Shown here one piece after another: positions 9,524 through 18,129 of a DNA stretch of 64,000 bases. The notes under the pieces are model-generated. The model was given only the letters and a program-made list of their open reading frames with translations. It was not told the origin of the DNA and made no database searches. The stretch lies in the NCBI RefSeq assembly GCF_018324385.1, contig NZ_AP019536.1, positions 1,426,001 through 1,490,000 of the forward strand. Direction: 5' to 3'. The DNA comes from Ferrigenium kumadai (GTDB lineage: Bacteria > Pseudomonadota > Gammaproteobacteria > Burkholderiales > Gallionellaceae). The first letter of the stretch is position 1. Each line of letters opens with the position of its first letter. The position numbers and the translations under genes were made by a program.

Positions 9524-10667
9524 ACGCGACTCCCACGCCAAGTCCGGAAATCGTTGCACCGGATGACGTTGCTATGTTCAGGCCATCGCCGAAGTTGTAA
9601 GTGCCGTTTGCCCGGTTGCGGATGGCCGTGTATTGGCCATATAGCTCGGCGCCATCGAAAAGCACATAGCCGTAGCGCAACGAGAACTGGTTGGCGCCTG
9701 TGCCGACGGTGCCGGACAAATCATCTGCGTGCGTATACACCGCGCCAAGGCTGCTGTCGTCGAAGCGGTATGAACCCGACAGGCTCAAGGCGTTACGGGC
9801 AGTACTGCCTGAGGCCAGCGTACTGAAACTGAGGCGCTCGTAAACCACTCCGACTTTGCCGGCCCCGATCCGGTAGCCTCCGATCAGCCGCGTGCCTGTA
9901 TCGGTGCCGCGGACATTGGCACCCGCCAGCACCTTCAAGTCCTGGTGACGTTCGTATGCCATGGCAAGATATAGCGGCTCGCGATCATAGGTGGCCGATA
10001 ACGACCACAACGAAGGATTAGCCGCAACGGTCCGGCTGCCGGGATCGTCGACACTGTAGGCGAGTTTGAATTGGATATTCCGGTACTGCGGAGTCCAGTA
10101 TTGCAGCGAACTCTTCTGCCGGCGATAGAAACCAGTAGAAGCGACAGTGACGCCACCTACGGAGGGTGAAAATCCCTGCGCTGCCGTCGGAACAGTGGTG
10201 GCGGCGCCGATGCCGTTGCCGATGCTTCCCAGCACAGCCATGGGACTGGCAATATGTGAATTGTCGAACAGGTCGACCTTGTCGTATGCCTGCCGGAACG
10301 GCGTATCCCATACTCCAAGGAACAGCGTGCCGAAATTGCCTTGCAGGCCGATACGAGAATTGCCCCATAGAGTGAAAAGCCCTCCCCCACCACCCGTTTC
10401 CGCACCGTTCAGATTCACGCGGGTAGCAAGCTGCCAGATAACTTCCCTACCGCCCCCCACGTCCTTGCTTCCCCTCACGCCGATGCGTGACGCATTCGTG
10501 GCGATGCGGTTACGTGCGGAAGCGGTGCCCGCCCCTGGCTGGCTGCTGCGAACCGACTCTACATCGGCATCCAGTTTTCCGAAGATTGAAATCGGGTTAT
10601 CTGCAGCTGCGGTCGGTGGGAGGATAGCGAGAACAAACGCCAGCAACGCCAGGTTTCTTTTGCACAT
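9513..10667 (-). CDS. Gram-negative general porin
   Basis: The protein has 384 residues: signal peptide 1-22 (cut near TAAA-DNP), then [10 protein letters not shown], the conserved [20 protein letters not shown] and [10 protein letters not shown], and repeated amphipathic strands ending in phenylalanine (GVGVAYAF). This is the beta-barrel porin family common in Betaproteobacteria, forming trimeric diffusion channels. A good ribosome site (GGGAG) precedes it. Its stop overlaps the kinase start, an unusual link between a porin and a c-di-GMP-type regulatory chain. Confidence 0.93.
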   Translation of the reverse strand: MCKRNLALLAFVLAILPPTAAADNPISIFGKLDADVESVRSSQPGAGTASARNRIATNASRIGVRGSKDVGGGREVIWQLATRVNLNGAETGGGGGLFTLWGNSRIGLQGNFGTLFLGVWDTPFRQAYDKVDLFDNSHIASPMAVLGSIGNGIGAATTVPTAAQGFSPSVGGVTVASTGFYRRQKSSLQYWTPQYRNIQFKLAYSVDDPGSRTVAANPSLWSLSATYDREPLYLAMAYERHQDLKVLAGANVRGTDTGTRLIGGYRIGAGKVGVVYERLSFSTLASGSTARNALSLSGSYRFDDSSLGAVYTHADDLSGTVGTGANQFSLRYGYVLFDGAELYGQYTAIRNRANGTYNFGDGLNIATSSGATISGLGVGVAYAF

Positions 10668-10898
10668 GCCGATCTCCCTTAGTTGTCACCGGGTCGGCAA
10701 AAAACGTTGTGGATGAAACGACGGCGCCAACACCCTTCGGCGCAAATATCCTATCCAAACCCCAGGCGCGCAATACGCTGAAGTATGTAGGAAGGGAGAG
10801 GCAGAATATGACGTTTGTGAAGACGGCTCAAGGAGATGGTTGAGTCGGCTGATAGCAGCACAGCTCAACCCCTTGATCCCTTACAGATACATTATTCG

Positions 10899-10923
10899 GT
10901 ACATCGCAGCCAGATCGATGTAC
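10899..10923 (-). terminator. Possible weak terminator after ccmI
   Basis: GTACATCG (10899-10906) and CGATGTAC (10916-10923) form an 8-bp inverted repeat just beyond the ccmI stop. No T-run follows, so intrinsic termination is doubtful. The rest of 10668-10932 holds nothing else I can support. Confidence 0.35.
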
Positions 10924-10932
10924 GTCGACCGA

Positions 10933-12192
10933 CTATTGCACGACCGTGTCGATCACGATGTTCAGCCCCTTGGTGCCAGGCTTGATGCTCGCTGTGGTTC
11001 CCTGCAGGTCGCCGGGCTGAGCCATCGGCGTGCCGGACTTCGAGACGCGCGCGACCACCACGACCTCGCTGAAACCGGACAGCTTCAGCTGGGGCTGCAT
11101 CGCCATGCTGTCGTCGAGAGTGAATGCCAGCGGCAGATCCTTCACCTGCTTGCGGAACACGGCGAGCGGCATCTTGGGGCCGTTCGCAGCACGCGCGAGG
11201 ACGAACACGGTGTCGGTCGGCGCAACCTTCCCGGTCAGCGCGGGACTCAATGCGACCTTGCCGCTGATCGCCATCGCCGGATTGGCGGCAGCAGCCTTCT
11301 CGGCTGCATGGGCCGCATCGATCTGCGCCAGCATTTGCTTGCCGCCCTTCTGCATCGCGAGGAATTCCTTGGCCTGCTTGATACCGTCGTGGATCATCTG
11401 CACGTTCGGGTAATCCTGCGGCAGCAGGTCGACAAGCTTCTGCCAGTGTGTGATCGCCGCGGCATAGTCGCCGCGCTCCATCGCCGCCGACCCGGACAGC
11501 GCCAGCGCGGCGGTGTTGTTGCCATCCAACGCCAGCGCCTTGTCGAGGAACTTGGTCGGCTCGCCCTTCAACGACTGATTGTTGTTCATCGCCGTCGCGT
11601 CGGCGTAATCCGCCCACAGCTGCGCCTCGTTGGGCACCAGTTGCACCAGCTTCTGGTAGGCGCGCACCGCATCGGGGAAGCGCTGCAACTCGGCATAGGA
11701 ACGCGCCAGCAGCAGCCAGCCGTCGGGATTCTCCGGCATGCGTTCCATTTTCTTTTCCAGTTCCTGCAGCGCCGCTTCGGAACGGACGATGCCGAAACCG
11801 TCGGCGGTGGCGAGCACCTCCTGCTGAAGCATGGCCTTGGGGTTGCCTATGGTGAGATAGAGCGGCACGGCGAGCAGCGGCAGCAACACCGCCAGTACGA
11901 CCGCCAACACCTTGGCGGGATTGTGCGTCAGTTTGACGCTTTGCCCCGTGGTCTTCACCTCTTCCAGCAGTCGTGCCTGCAATTCGCGCTTGCCCTGCTC
12001 GAACGCCTCTTGCGTCAACAAACCGTTGCGCAGATCGGTTTCGAGTTCGGCCGACTGGTCGCGCAATATTTCCAGATTGGCCGCATCGCGAAGCACATCG
12101 TTGTTGTTGGCTGTAGCGCGCCACAGCGGCAGCACCACGAACAGCAGCGCCACGATCAGCAGCACTGCGCAGACTATCCAGAATAGGGTCAT
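10933..12192 (-). CDS. ccmI: Cytochrome c maturation protein CcmI (CycH)
   Basis: The protein has 419 residues. An N-terminal helix (about 3-22), a cytoplasmic loop (LEILRDQSAELETDLRNG) and a second helix (about 92-112) are followed by a periplasmic TPR region and a C-terminal domain ending KPGTKGLNIVIDTVVQ. CcmI binds apocytochrome c and delivers it to the CcmF/H haem lyase. It is the last gene of the ccm operon and overlaps ccmH by ATGA. Confidence 0.92.
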   Translation of the reverse strand: MTLFWIVCAVLLIVALLFVVLPLWRATANNNDVLRDAANLEILRDQSAELETDLRNGLLTQEAFEQGKRELQARLLEEVKTTGQSVKLTHNPAKVLAVVLAVLLPLLAVPLYLTIGNPKAMLQQEVLATADGFGIVRSEAALQELEKKMERMPENPDGWLLLARSYAELQRFPDAVRAYQKLVQLVPNEAQLWADYADATAMNNNQSLKGEPTKFLDKALALDGNNTAALALSGSAAMERGDYAAAITHWQKLVDLLPQDYPNVQMIHDGIKQAKEFLAMQKGGKQMLAQIDAAHAAEKAAAANPAMAISGKVALSPALTGKVAPTDTVFVLARAANGPKMPLAVFRKQVKDLPLAFTLDDSMAMQPQLKLSGFSEVVVVARVSKSGTPMAQPGDLQGTTASIKPGTKGLNIVIDTVVQ

Positions 12193-12680
12193 GCTTGCGG
12201 GTCTTTCGGTTGATTGGGGGTATCGGCAGGCTCGTTCAACAAGGCCGCTGCGCGCTGCGCCTCCTCGGCAGACAGTTCAGGTTCGGCGATCTGGCCCTTG
12301 CGCTTGCGCAACTGGTAGACCAGCACACCGCCGCCGATGAGCAGCAGGGCGAACGGGCCGTACCACAGCAGCAGCGTGGTCTTCTTCACCGGCGGATCGT
12401 ACAGCACGAAGTCGCCGTAACGTGCGACCAGATAGTCGATGATCTCCTGGTCGCTCTTGCCCAGCTTCATCTGCTCGCGCACTTCGCGGCGCAGGTCTTC
12501 TGCCAATTCGGCATGCGAACTGGCCAGCGACTCGTTCTGGCAAACTAGGCAGCGCAGCTTTTCCGCCAGGCCGATCATGCGTTTTTCCAGCACCGGGTCT
12601 TCGGCCATATCCTTCGCCTCGCCCGCGTATGAAAAGACGGGCATCAGGCTGAACAACAATATCAGCAGGTATTTCTTCAT
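12189..12680 (-). CDS. ccmH: Cytochrome c maturation thiol-reductase CcmH
   Basis: Starting at ATG 12680 (MKKYLLILL), the protein has 163 residues with a signal peptide, the family motif LRCLVCQNESLASS (Cys44 and Cys47), and a membrane helix near 108-126. It reduces apocytochrome CXXCH cysteines before haem ligation and works with CcmF and CcmI. The longer upstream frame overlaps ccmG and is not needed. The ccmG stop overlaps this start. Confidence 0.94.
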   Translation of the reverse strand: MKKYLLILLFSLMPVFSYAGEAKDMAEDPVLEKRMIGLAEKLRCLVCQNESLASSHAELAEDLRREVREQMKLGKSDQEIIDYLVARYGDFVLYDPPVKKTTLLLWYGPFALLLIGGGVLVYQLRKRKGQIAEPELSAEEAQRAAALLNEPADTPNQPKDPQA

Positions 12681-13204
12681 TTCGCTTGCAGCTCCGCTAC
12701 GAGGGGAAGGATCTTTTCGCTCAGATTCTGCGGCGTCACCGGCCCGATCTGCTTGTACCGGATCACCCCCTGTTTGTCGATCACATAAGTCTCGGGCACG
12801 CCGTACACGCCGTAATCGATGCCGATGCGGCCATCGGCGTCGGACACGCTCAGCACATAGGGATCGCCGCCCTTCTTCAGCCACAGTTCGGCGTCCTCGT
12901 TCTTGTCCTTGTAGTCCAGGCCGTAGACCGGCACGATGTTCTGGCGCGCCAGTTCCATCAGCACCGGATGCTCTTCACGGCAGGACACGCACCAGGAAGC
13001 CCAGACGTTGAGCAACCAGACCTTGCCCTTCATGTCCGCCGGCGAAAACAGTTTGGCCGGCTCGTGCAACTGCGGCAGCGTGAACGCGGGCGCCGGTTTG
13101 TCGATCAACGGCGAGTTCACTTCGCGCGGATTGAGGCCGAGGCCTACATACAAAAACGCGGCCAGGATCACGAACACTATGAACGGCAGGATGAAACGCA
13201 TCAT
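12677..13204 (-). CDS. ccmG: Thiol:disulfide interchange protein CcmG/DsbE
   Basis: The protein has 175 residues: an N-terminal membrane anchor (about 3-23), then a thioredoxin fold with active site WCVSC (Cys72, Cys75), the acidic GLDYKDKNED segment and the cis-proline loop GVPETYVID. It hands reductant to CcmH or apocytochrome c in the periplasm. Two consecutive ATG codons (13204, 13201) follow an AAGGAG site; either could start it. It overlaps ccmF by 4 bp. Confidence 0.94.
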   Translation of the reverse strand: MMRFILPFIVFVILAAFLYVGLGLNPREVNSPLIDKPAPAFTLPQLHEPAKLFSPADMKGKVWLLNVWASWCVSCREEHPVLMELARQNIVPVYGLDYKDKNEDAELWLKKGGDPYVLSVSDADGRIGIDYGVYGVPETYVIDKQGVIRYKQIGPVTPQNLSEKILPLVAELQAK

Positions 13205-15192
13205 GCTGTCTTCTCCTTCAATGGCAATTCAGCGCCACTCACTTCCGGTTTGGTGCGCTTGCTGTGGATACGGTAACGGCGGTCGCTGATCGCCAGCACG
13301 CCGCCCAGCGCCATCAACAGACAGCCCGCCCAGATCCAGTCCACGAACGGTTTGACATAGACGCGCACGGCCCATGCGCCGTTGCTGTCCGGAATCGGCT
13401 CGCCCAGCGACACATACAGGTCTCGCAGCAGCCCGGCGCTGATCGAGGCTTCGGTCATCGGCATGCCGGATGCGTTGTACTGGCGCTTCTCGGGATGCAA
13501 CTCGGTAACCAGCTTGCCATCCTTGCTGACCGTCACATTGCCGCGTCCGGCCACGTAGTTCGGGCCCTGCTCTTCTGTGACGCCGTTGAAACGGAATTCG
13601 TAACCGGCCGCCTGCACCGTGTCGCCGACATTCATGCGCACGTCGCGCTCGGTCTCGTAGCCCTTCACCATCGTCACGCCGATGATGAACACCGCCACGC
13701 CGAGGTGCGCAAACTGCATGCCGTAATAGCTGCGCGACTGGTTACGCAGCCTCTGCATGAAGTTGTCGCGTCCGGCCAACCGCTCGCGCAGGCTCAACAC
13801 CACCGAAGCGATGATCCAGAATGCCAGCAACAAACCCAGCGCAATCAGCGGAGTCCACTTGCCCATCACCAGCGGCAACAACAACGCGATCAGCAACGCA
13901 CTGGCGAATGCCCAACGCACGCGCTTGGCGAGCTCGAGGCCGTCGATCTTCTTCCAGCGCGCCAGCGGGCCGAGGCCCATCATCAGCACCATCGGCACCA
14001 TCAGCGGCACGAACACCGCCTCGAAATACGGTGGCCCGACCGACAGTTTTCCGAAGCCCAGCGCATCCATGAACAAGGGATACAGCGTACCGATGAACAC
14101 GGAAGCGGATGCCACCGACAGCAGCACGTTATTGGACAGCAGCAGCGATTCGCGCGACAGCAGGTCAAACTTCCCCCCCAGACCGACCTTGGGTGCGCGC
14201 CAGGCGAACAGCAGCAGGGACGCGCCGATCACGACGACCAGGAATGAGAGGATGAAGATGCCGCGCTTGGGGTCGGCCGCGAACGAATGCACCGAGGTCA
14301 GCACGCCGGAGCGAACCAGGAAGGTGCCCAGCAGGCTCAGCGAGAATGCGGCGATCGCGAGCAGCACAGTCCAGCTCTTGAACGCGCCGCGCTTCTCGGT
14401 CACCGCCAGCGAGTGCATCAGCGCAGTGCCGAGCAGCCACGGCATCAGGGAGGCGTTCTCCACCGGATCCCAGAACCACCAGCCGCCCCAGCCCAGTTCA
14501 TAATACGCCCACCAGCTGCCCAGCGCGATGCCGCCTGTCATGAACACCCAGGCAATGGTGGTCCAGGGGCGCGACCAGCGCGCCCAGGTGGTATCAAGCT
14601 TGCCGCCGAGCAGTGCGGCGATGGCGAAAGCGAACGCCACCGAGAATCCGACATAGCCCATGTACAGCATCGGCGGATGGATCACCAGGCCGGGGTCTTG
14701 CAGCAAGGGATTCAGATCGCGCCCGTCAGCCGCGGCAGGAATCAAACGATCGAACGGATTCGAGGTCATCAGCATGAACAGCAGGAATCCGACCGCGACC
14801 AGGCCCATCACGCCGAGCACGCGCGCCACCATCTCTTCCGGCAGGTGCTTGCTGTAAGTGGCGACGGCCAGCGCCCATGCGGAGAGGATGAAAGCCCAGA
14901 GCAGCAGCGAACCTTCGTGCCCGCCCCAGATGGCGGATATCCGGTAGACGGTAGGCAACTGCGAATTGGAATGCTGCGCCACATACAACACGGAGAAATC
15001 GTTGGAGACAAAGGCATACCCCAGGCAAGCGAGGGCGATGCCGAGGAACACGAACTGGCCCGCAGCCAGCGGACGGGCGACGCCCATCAGCACCGCGTTG
15101 TTGCGCGCCGCACCGACGATGGGCAGCACGCCCATGCAAAGAGCGAGGAACAACGCAACGATCAACGTGAAATGACCAATCTCTGGAATCAT
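13201..15192 (-). CDS. ccmF: Haem lyase subunit CcmF
   Basis: A 663-residue polytopic membrane protein of normal CcmF length. It carries the tryptophan-rich haem-handling segment GWGGWWFWDPVENASLMPWL near residue 235 and conserved His-containing periplasmic loops (for example LIHPPMLYMGYVGF). With CcmH and CcmI it attaches haem to apocytochrome c. It lies 17 bp after ccmE and overlaps ccmG. Confidence 0.96.
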   Translation of the reverse strand: MIPEIGHFTLIVALFLALCMGVLPIVGAARNNAVLMGVARPLAAGQFVFLGIALACLGYAFVSNDFSVLYVAQHSNSQLPTVYRISAIWGGHEGSLLLWAFILSAWALAVATYSKHLPEEMVARVLGVMGLVAVGFLLFMLMTSNPFDRLIPAAADGRDLNPLLQDPGLVIHPPMLYMGYVGFSVAFAFAIAALLGGKLDTTWARWSRPWTTIAWVFMTGGIALGSWWAYYELGWGGWWFWDPVENASLMPWLLGTALMHSLAVTEKRGAFKSWTVLLAIAAFSLSLLGTFLVRSGVLTSVHSFAADPKRGIFILSFLVVVIGASLLLFAWRAPKVGLGGKFDLLSRESLLLSNNVLLSVASASVFIGTLYPLFMDALGFGKLSVGPPYFEAVFVPLMVPMVLMMGLGPLARWKKIDGLELAKRVRWAFASALLIALLLPLVMGKWTPLIALGLLLAFWIIASVVLSLRERLAGRDNFMQRLRNQSRSYYGMQFAHLGVAVFIIGVTMVKGYETERDVRMNVGDTVQAAGYEFRFNGVTEEQGPNYVAGRGNVTVSKDGKLVTELHPEKRQYNASGMPMTEASISAGLLRDLYVSLGEPIPDSNGAWAVRVYVKPFVDWIWAGCLLMALGGVLAISDRRYRIHSKRTKPEVSGAELPLKEKTA

Positions 15193-15209
15193 GCTGAATC
15201 TTTCAGGAG

Positions 15210-15683
15210 TTATTTAACGGCAGGAGATGCAGCGGGAGCGCTCGCCGCGGCGGCATTCGCGGCCTGGGCTTTCTTCAGCGCGTCGGCGGCTTCCGGCGGC
15301 ATGTAGTTCTCGTCGTGCTTGGCTAGCACCTCGTCGGCATGCATCACGCCATCCGGACCGACCGTGCCTTGTGCGACCACGCCTTTACCTTCCTTGAACA
15401 GGTCCGGCAGGATGCCTTTGTACACAACGGGGATGCGCTTGTGCGTATCGGTGATGGCGAAGTTCACCGTCAGGCCGTCCGCATCGCGCTTCACGCTGCC
15501 CTCCTCGACCAGACCGCCGATGCGGAAGCTGCGCCCGTGCGGCGCCTCGTTGTTGAACACCTGCGTCGGCGTGAAGTACAGGCTGACGTTCTTGTCCAGC
15601 GCGTTCAGCACCAGACCGACGGCCAGGCCGACGGCGACAACACCCACTGCGATGAACATGAATCTTTTCTGGCGCGGCTTCAT
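15210..15683 (-). CDS. ccmE: Haem chaperone CcmE
   Basis: The protein has 157 residues: one N-terminal membrane helix, then an OB-fold periplasmic domain. The covalent haem ligand is His123 in VLAKHDENYMPPE, with Tyr127. The C-terminus is an Ala-rich tail. CcmE receives haem from CcmC and passes it to CcmF. The start directly follows the ccmD stop. Confidence 0.95.
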   Translation of the reverse strand: MKPRQKRFMFIAVGVVAVGLAVGLVLNALDKNVSLYFTPTQVFNNEAPHGRSFRIGGLVEEGSVKRDADGLTVNFAITDTHKRIPVVYKGILPDLFKEGKGVVAQGTVGPDGVMHADEVLAKHDENYMPPEAADALKKAQAANAAAASAPAASPAVK

Positions 15684-15851
15684 TTATTCCTCGTCTCCTG
15701 CGTCGCGCATCATGCGCAGCTGCTGCAAAGTGATCTTGCGTTTATGTCTGACCATCGCGATCTCGACAGCAAAAATGAGAAAGGCGACGGCATACGATCC
15801 CAACCAGATGTAGGTGAGCGGGTTTTCCCGCATCCAGATATCCAAGTTCAT
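15684..15851 (-). CDS. ccmD: Haem exporter protein CcmD (55 aa)
   Basis: A small gene read directly from the sequence: ATG at 15851, TAA at 15686-15684, 55 residues. It begins MNLDIWMRENPLTYIWLGSY, has one membrane helix (about 14-33) and a basic segment VRHKRKI, then ends in an acidic tail. This is the classic CcmD layout: a short membrane protein that stabilises the CcmABC-CcmE complex. Its start shares one base with the ccmC stop (TAATG), and its stop abuts ccmE. Confidence 0.9.
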   Translation of the reverse strand: MNLDIWMRENPLTYIWLGSYAVAFLIFAVEIAMVRHKRKITLQQLRMMRDAGDEE

Positions 15852-16585
15852 TATTTAACCTCCGGCAATTCGGTTACCCACTTGGTATGGCGTTCGCGCT
15901 CCAGGATGATGCTGCGCACCCGCGCCAGCACCACCGCGATGGCATACAGCCAGCAGGCCGCGAGCATGATGAACATCGCCTGCTGCATCGCGATGTGCAT
16001 GGTCGTTCCGGTGAACTTGATGGTCGAGCCCTGATGCAGCGTGTTCCACCACTTCACCGAGAAGTAGATGATGGGCACATTGACCGAACCCACGATCGCC
16101 AGCAGCGCGCTGGCACGGTCCGCACGGCGCGGATCGTCGATCGATGCGTGCAGCGCGATGAAGCCGAGATACAGGAACAGCAGGATGAGTTCGGAGGTGA
16201 GGCGCGCATCCCATACCCACCATGCGCCCCACATCGGCTTGCCCCACAGCGCGCCGGTCCACAGCGAGATGAATGCGAACAGCGCGCCGGTCGGGGCGAT
16301 CGCGGTCGCCATCATGGATGACAAACGCGTGTTGAAGATCAATCCCAGCGCCGCATAGCCGGCCATGATGAGATACAGGAACATCGACAGGATGGAGGAT
16401 GGAACGTGAATGAAGATGATGCGGTAGAACTCGCCCTGCTGATAGTCGGTGGGGGCAACGTAGAAGCCGATGTACAGACCGATTGCGAACAGGATCGCGG
16501 CGGAGAATGCGAACCACGGGATCATTTTTCCCGCCAGTCCGTAGAAGGTGGTGGGTGCGGAATACTTGAACCAGTTAATTGCCAA
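15851..16585 (-). CDS. ccmC: Haem transporter subunit CcmC
   Basis: A 244-residue, six-helix membrane protein with the signature WGAWWVWDARLTSELILLF and His-bearing loops (FIHVPSSILSM). CcmC loads haem onto CcmE. The frame begins with TTG at 16585 (LAINWFKYS), preceded by GGAG at suitable distance from the end of ccmB, so a TTG start is likely. Confidence 0.94.
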   Translation of the reverse strand: MAINWFKYSAPTTFYGLAGKMIPWFAFSAAILFAIGLYIGFYVAPTDYQQGEFYRIIFIHVPSSILSMFLYLIMAGYAALGLIFNTRLSSMMATAIAPTGALFAFISLWTGALWGKPMWGAWWVWDARLTSELILLFLYLGFIALHASIDDPRRADRASALLAIVGSVNVPIIYFSVKWWNTLHQGSTIKFTGTTMHIAMQQAMFIMLAACWLYAIAVVLARVRSIILERERHTKWVTELPEVK

Positions 16586-16589
16586 CTTA

Positions 16590-17273
16590 TTACTCCATAG
16601 AAATACGTAACGCCTGCGCGGTCACCCAGGGAGTGAACGCCAAGGCCAACACCAGCAACGCCCCCAGCAGCGACAGGTGGGGCGCGGCCGTCAAACCGGT
16701 CGATACCGCCTCGACCGCTCCCGTGCCGAAGATCAGCACCGGAATGCACAACGGCAACACCAGCAGTGACAACAGCACACCGCCGCCGCGCAGACCCAGC
16801 GTCAGTGCCGCGCCGATCGCGCCGACCATACTGAGTATCGGCGTGCCCAGCAGCAGCCCGAGGATCAGCACGCCGAGTGCCTGTGCCGACATATCAAATT
16901 GCACCCCCAGCACCGGCGCCATCAGCACTAGCGGCAGCCCGGACACCATCCAGTGCGCCGCCATCTTGCCCAGCACCAGCATCGACAAGGACTGCGGTGC
17001 CAACATCATCTGCTCCAGCGTGCCATCGAGATAATCCGCCGAGAACAATCTCCCCAGCGACAGCATCGAGGCCAGCAAAGCCGCCACCCACAACACGCCC
17101 GGCGCCATCTTGCGCAGCATGCCCATCTCGGGACCAACGCCCAGCGGGAACAGGCTGACCACCATCACGAAGAAGATCAGCGTGGTGAGCACATCCGCAC
17201 GGCGCCTCATCGCCAGGATGAGATCGCGCCGGACCACCAGCAGCAACAAATCGAACATCGTGGATTTCTTCAT
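16590..17273 (-). CDS. ccmB: Haem exporter permease CcmB
   Basis: A 227-residue protein with six predicted membrane helices and the CcmB family segments LLLVVRRDLILAMRRRADVL, GTLEQMMLAPQSL and LPLCIPVLIFGTGA. It forms the CcmA/CcmB ABC module that releases holo-CcmE using ATP. It lies 13 bp after ccmA and 4 bp before the ccmC start. Confidence 0.94.
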   Translation of the reverse strand: MKKSTMFDLLLLVVRRDLILAMRRRADVLTTLIFFVMVVSLFPLGVGPEMGMLRKMAPGVLWVAALLASMLSLGRLFSADYLDGTLEQMMLAPQSLSMLVLGKMAAHWMVSGLPLVLMAPVLGVQFDMSAQALGVLILGLLLGTPILSMVGAIGAALTLGLRGGGVLLSLLVLPLCIPVLIFGTGAVEAVSTGLTAAPHLSLLGALLVLALAFTPWVTAQALRISME

Positions 17274-17286
17274 AACCGGATGACCA

Positions 17287-17901
17287 TCATGACAGGGACA
17301 AAGTACGCATATCCATCCCCGCCACTTGCAGCGGCTGGTGGGTAGTGAAGATCACCATCCCCTCCCGCGCCAGATGTTCCTCCAGCAATGACTCGATCAA
17401 GGCCACCGCTGCGACATCGAGCGCCGCCAAAGGTTCATCGAGTATCCACAACTTCGCTTTGCTCACCAGCATGCGCGCCAACGCAACGCGCCGGCGCTGC
17501 CCCTGCGACAACACCTTGGTCGGCAACAACTCGCGCCCCTTCAATCCCATGCGGCGCAATGCGGCGACCGCTTCTTTCTCGTCGAGTTCAACACCCGACA
17601 GTCCGGACGAGATGCGCAGGTTCTCCAGCGCGCTCAATTCGTCCTTGATCGCATTCAGGTGTCCGAGATACATCATCTCGGCGCAATAGTCCTCGCCCAA
17701 TTCCCGCGTGCTCTCGCCGCGCCATAGGATGTCCCCCTCGTCGGGCGACATGAAGCCGCAAAGCGTGCGCAGCAGACTGGTCTTGCCGCTGCCGTTCTCG
17801 CCCTGCACCTGCATGATCTGCCCCGGATGCAGCGTAAAGCTCAAGCCAGAAAACAAGCGGTGATCGCCGCGACTGCAAGCAAGATTGCTGACTTCCAGCA
17901 T
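17287..17901 (-). CDS. ccmA: Haem exporter ATP-binding protein CcmA
   Basis: A 204-residue ABC ATPase. Walker A is GENGSGKTS, the signature region is LSQGQRRRVALARML and Walker B is LWILDEPLAALD. It is the first gene of the ccm operon and pairs with CcmB. A TATAAT lies about 30 bp upstream on the minus strand. Confidence 0.94.
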   Translation of the reverse strand: MLEVSNLACSRGDHRLFSGLSFTLHPGQIMQVQGENGSGKTSLLRTLCGFMSPDEGDILWRGESTRELGEDYCAEMMYLGHLNAIKDELSALENLRISSGLSGVELDEKEAVAALRRMGLKGRELLPTKVLSQGQRRRVALARMLVSKAKLWILDEPLAALDVAAVALIESLLEEHLAREGMVIFTTHQPLQVAGMDMRTLSLS

Positions 17902-17933
17902 GTAAGGGAAAACCCGAAATTGAACAGCGCGGG

Positions 17934-17939
17934 ATTATA
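17934..17939 (-). promoter_or_regulatory. Candidate -10 box for the ccm operon
   Basis: A perfect TATAAT on the minus strand lies 33 bp before the ccmA start. No strong -35 is visible at 16-18 bp, so this may be an activator-dependent promoter. The position is right for the ccm transcript. Confidence 0.5.
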
Positions 17940-18057
17940 TACGATGGATATTCGAAAAACCTACCGCACGGCTCGACTCCCCCTGCCGGCAGAAGGTTAT
18001 TGAGGCGCACCATCTACCCACCGACTCCGAACCAACCACTTTTAACAACGCGCCGGG

Positions 18058-18086
18058 TTTGGCTAAACGCCAAATCAGGCTATCAT
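18058..18086 (+). promoter_or_regulatory. Candidate promoter with overlapping inverted repeat
   Basis: TTGGCT (18059-18064) and TATCAT (18081-18086) are spaced 16 bp apart upstream of the 18130 gene. TTTGGC (18058-18063) and GCCAAA (18069-18074) form a 6-bp inverted repeat across the -35 region, placed where a repressor could block RNA polymerase. Confidence 0.45.
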
Positions 18087-18129
18087 TAACAGATTGTTTA
18101 ATTGTTCGACAGGCGGAAGGCTGATTTTT

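Noticed and set aside
10686..10868. A 60-codon minus-strand open frame after the ccm operon
   Set aside because: No ribosome site, no conserved pattern, and it merely fills the ccmI-porin gap.
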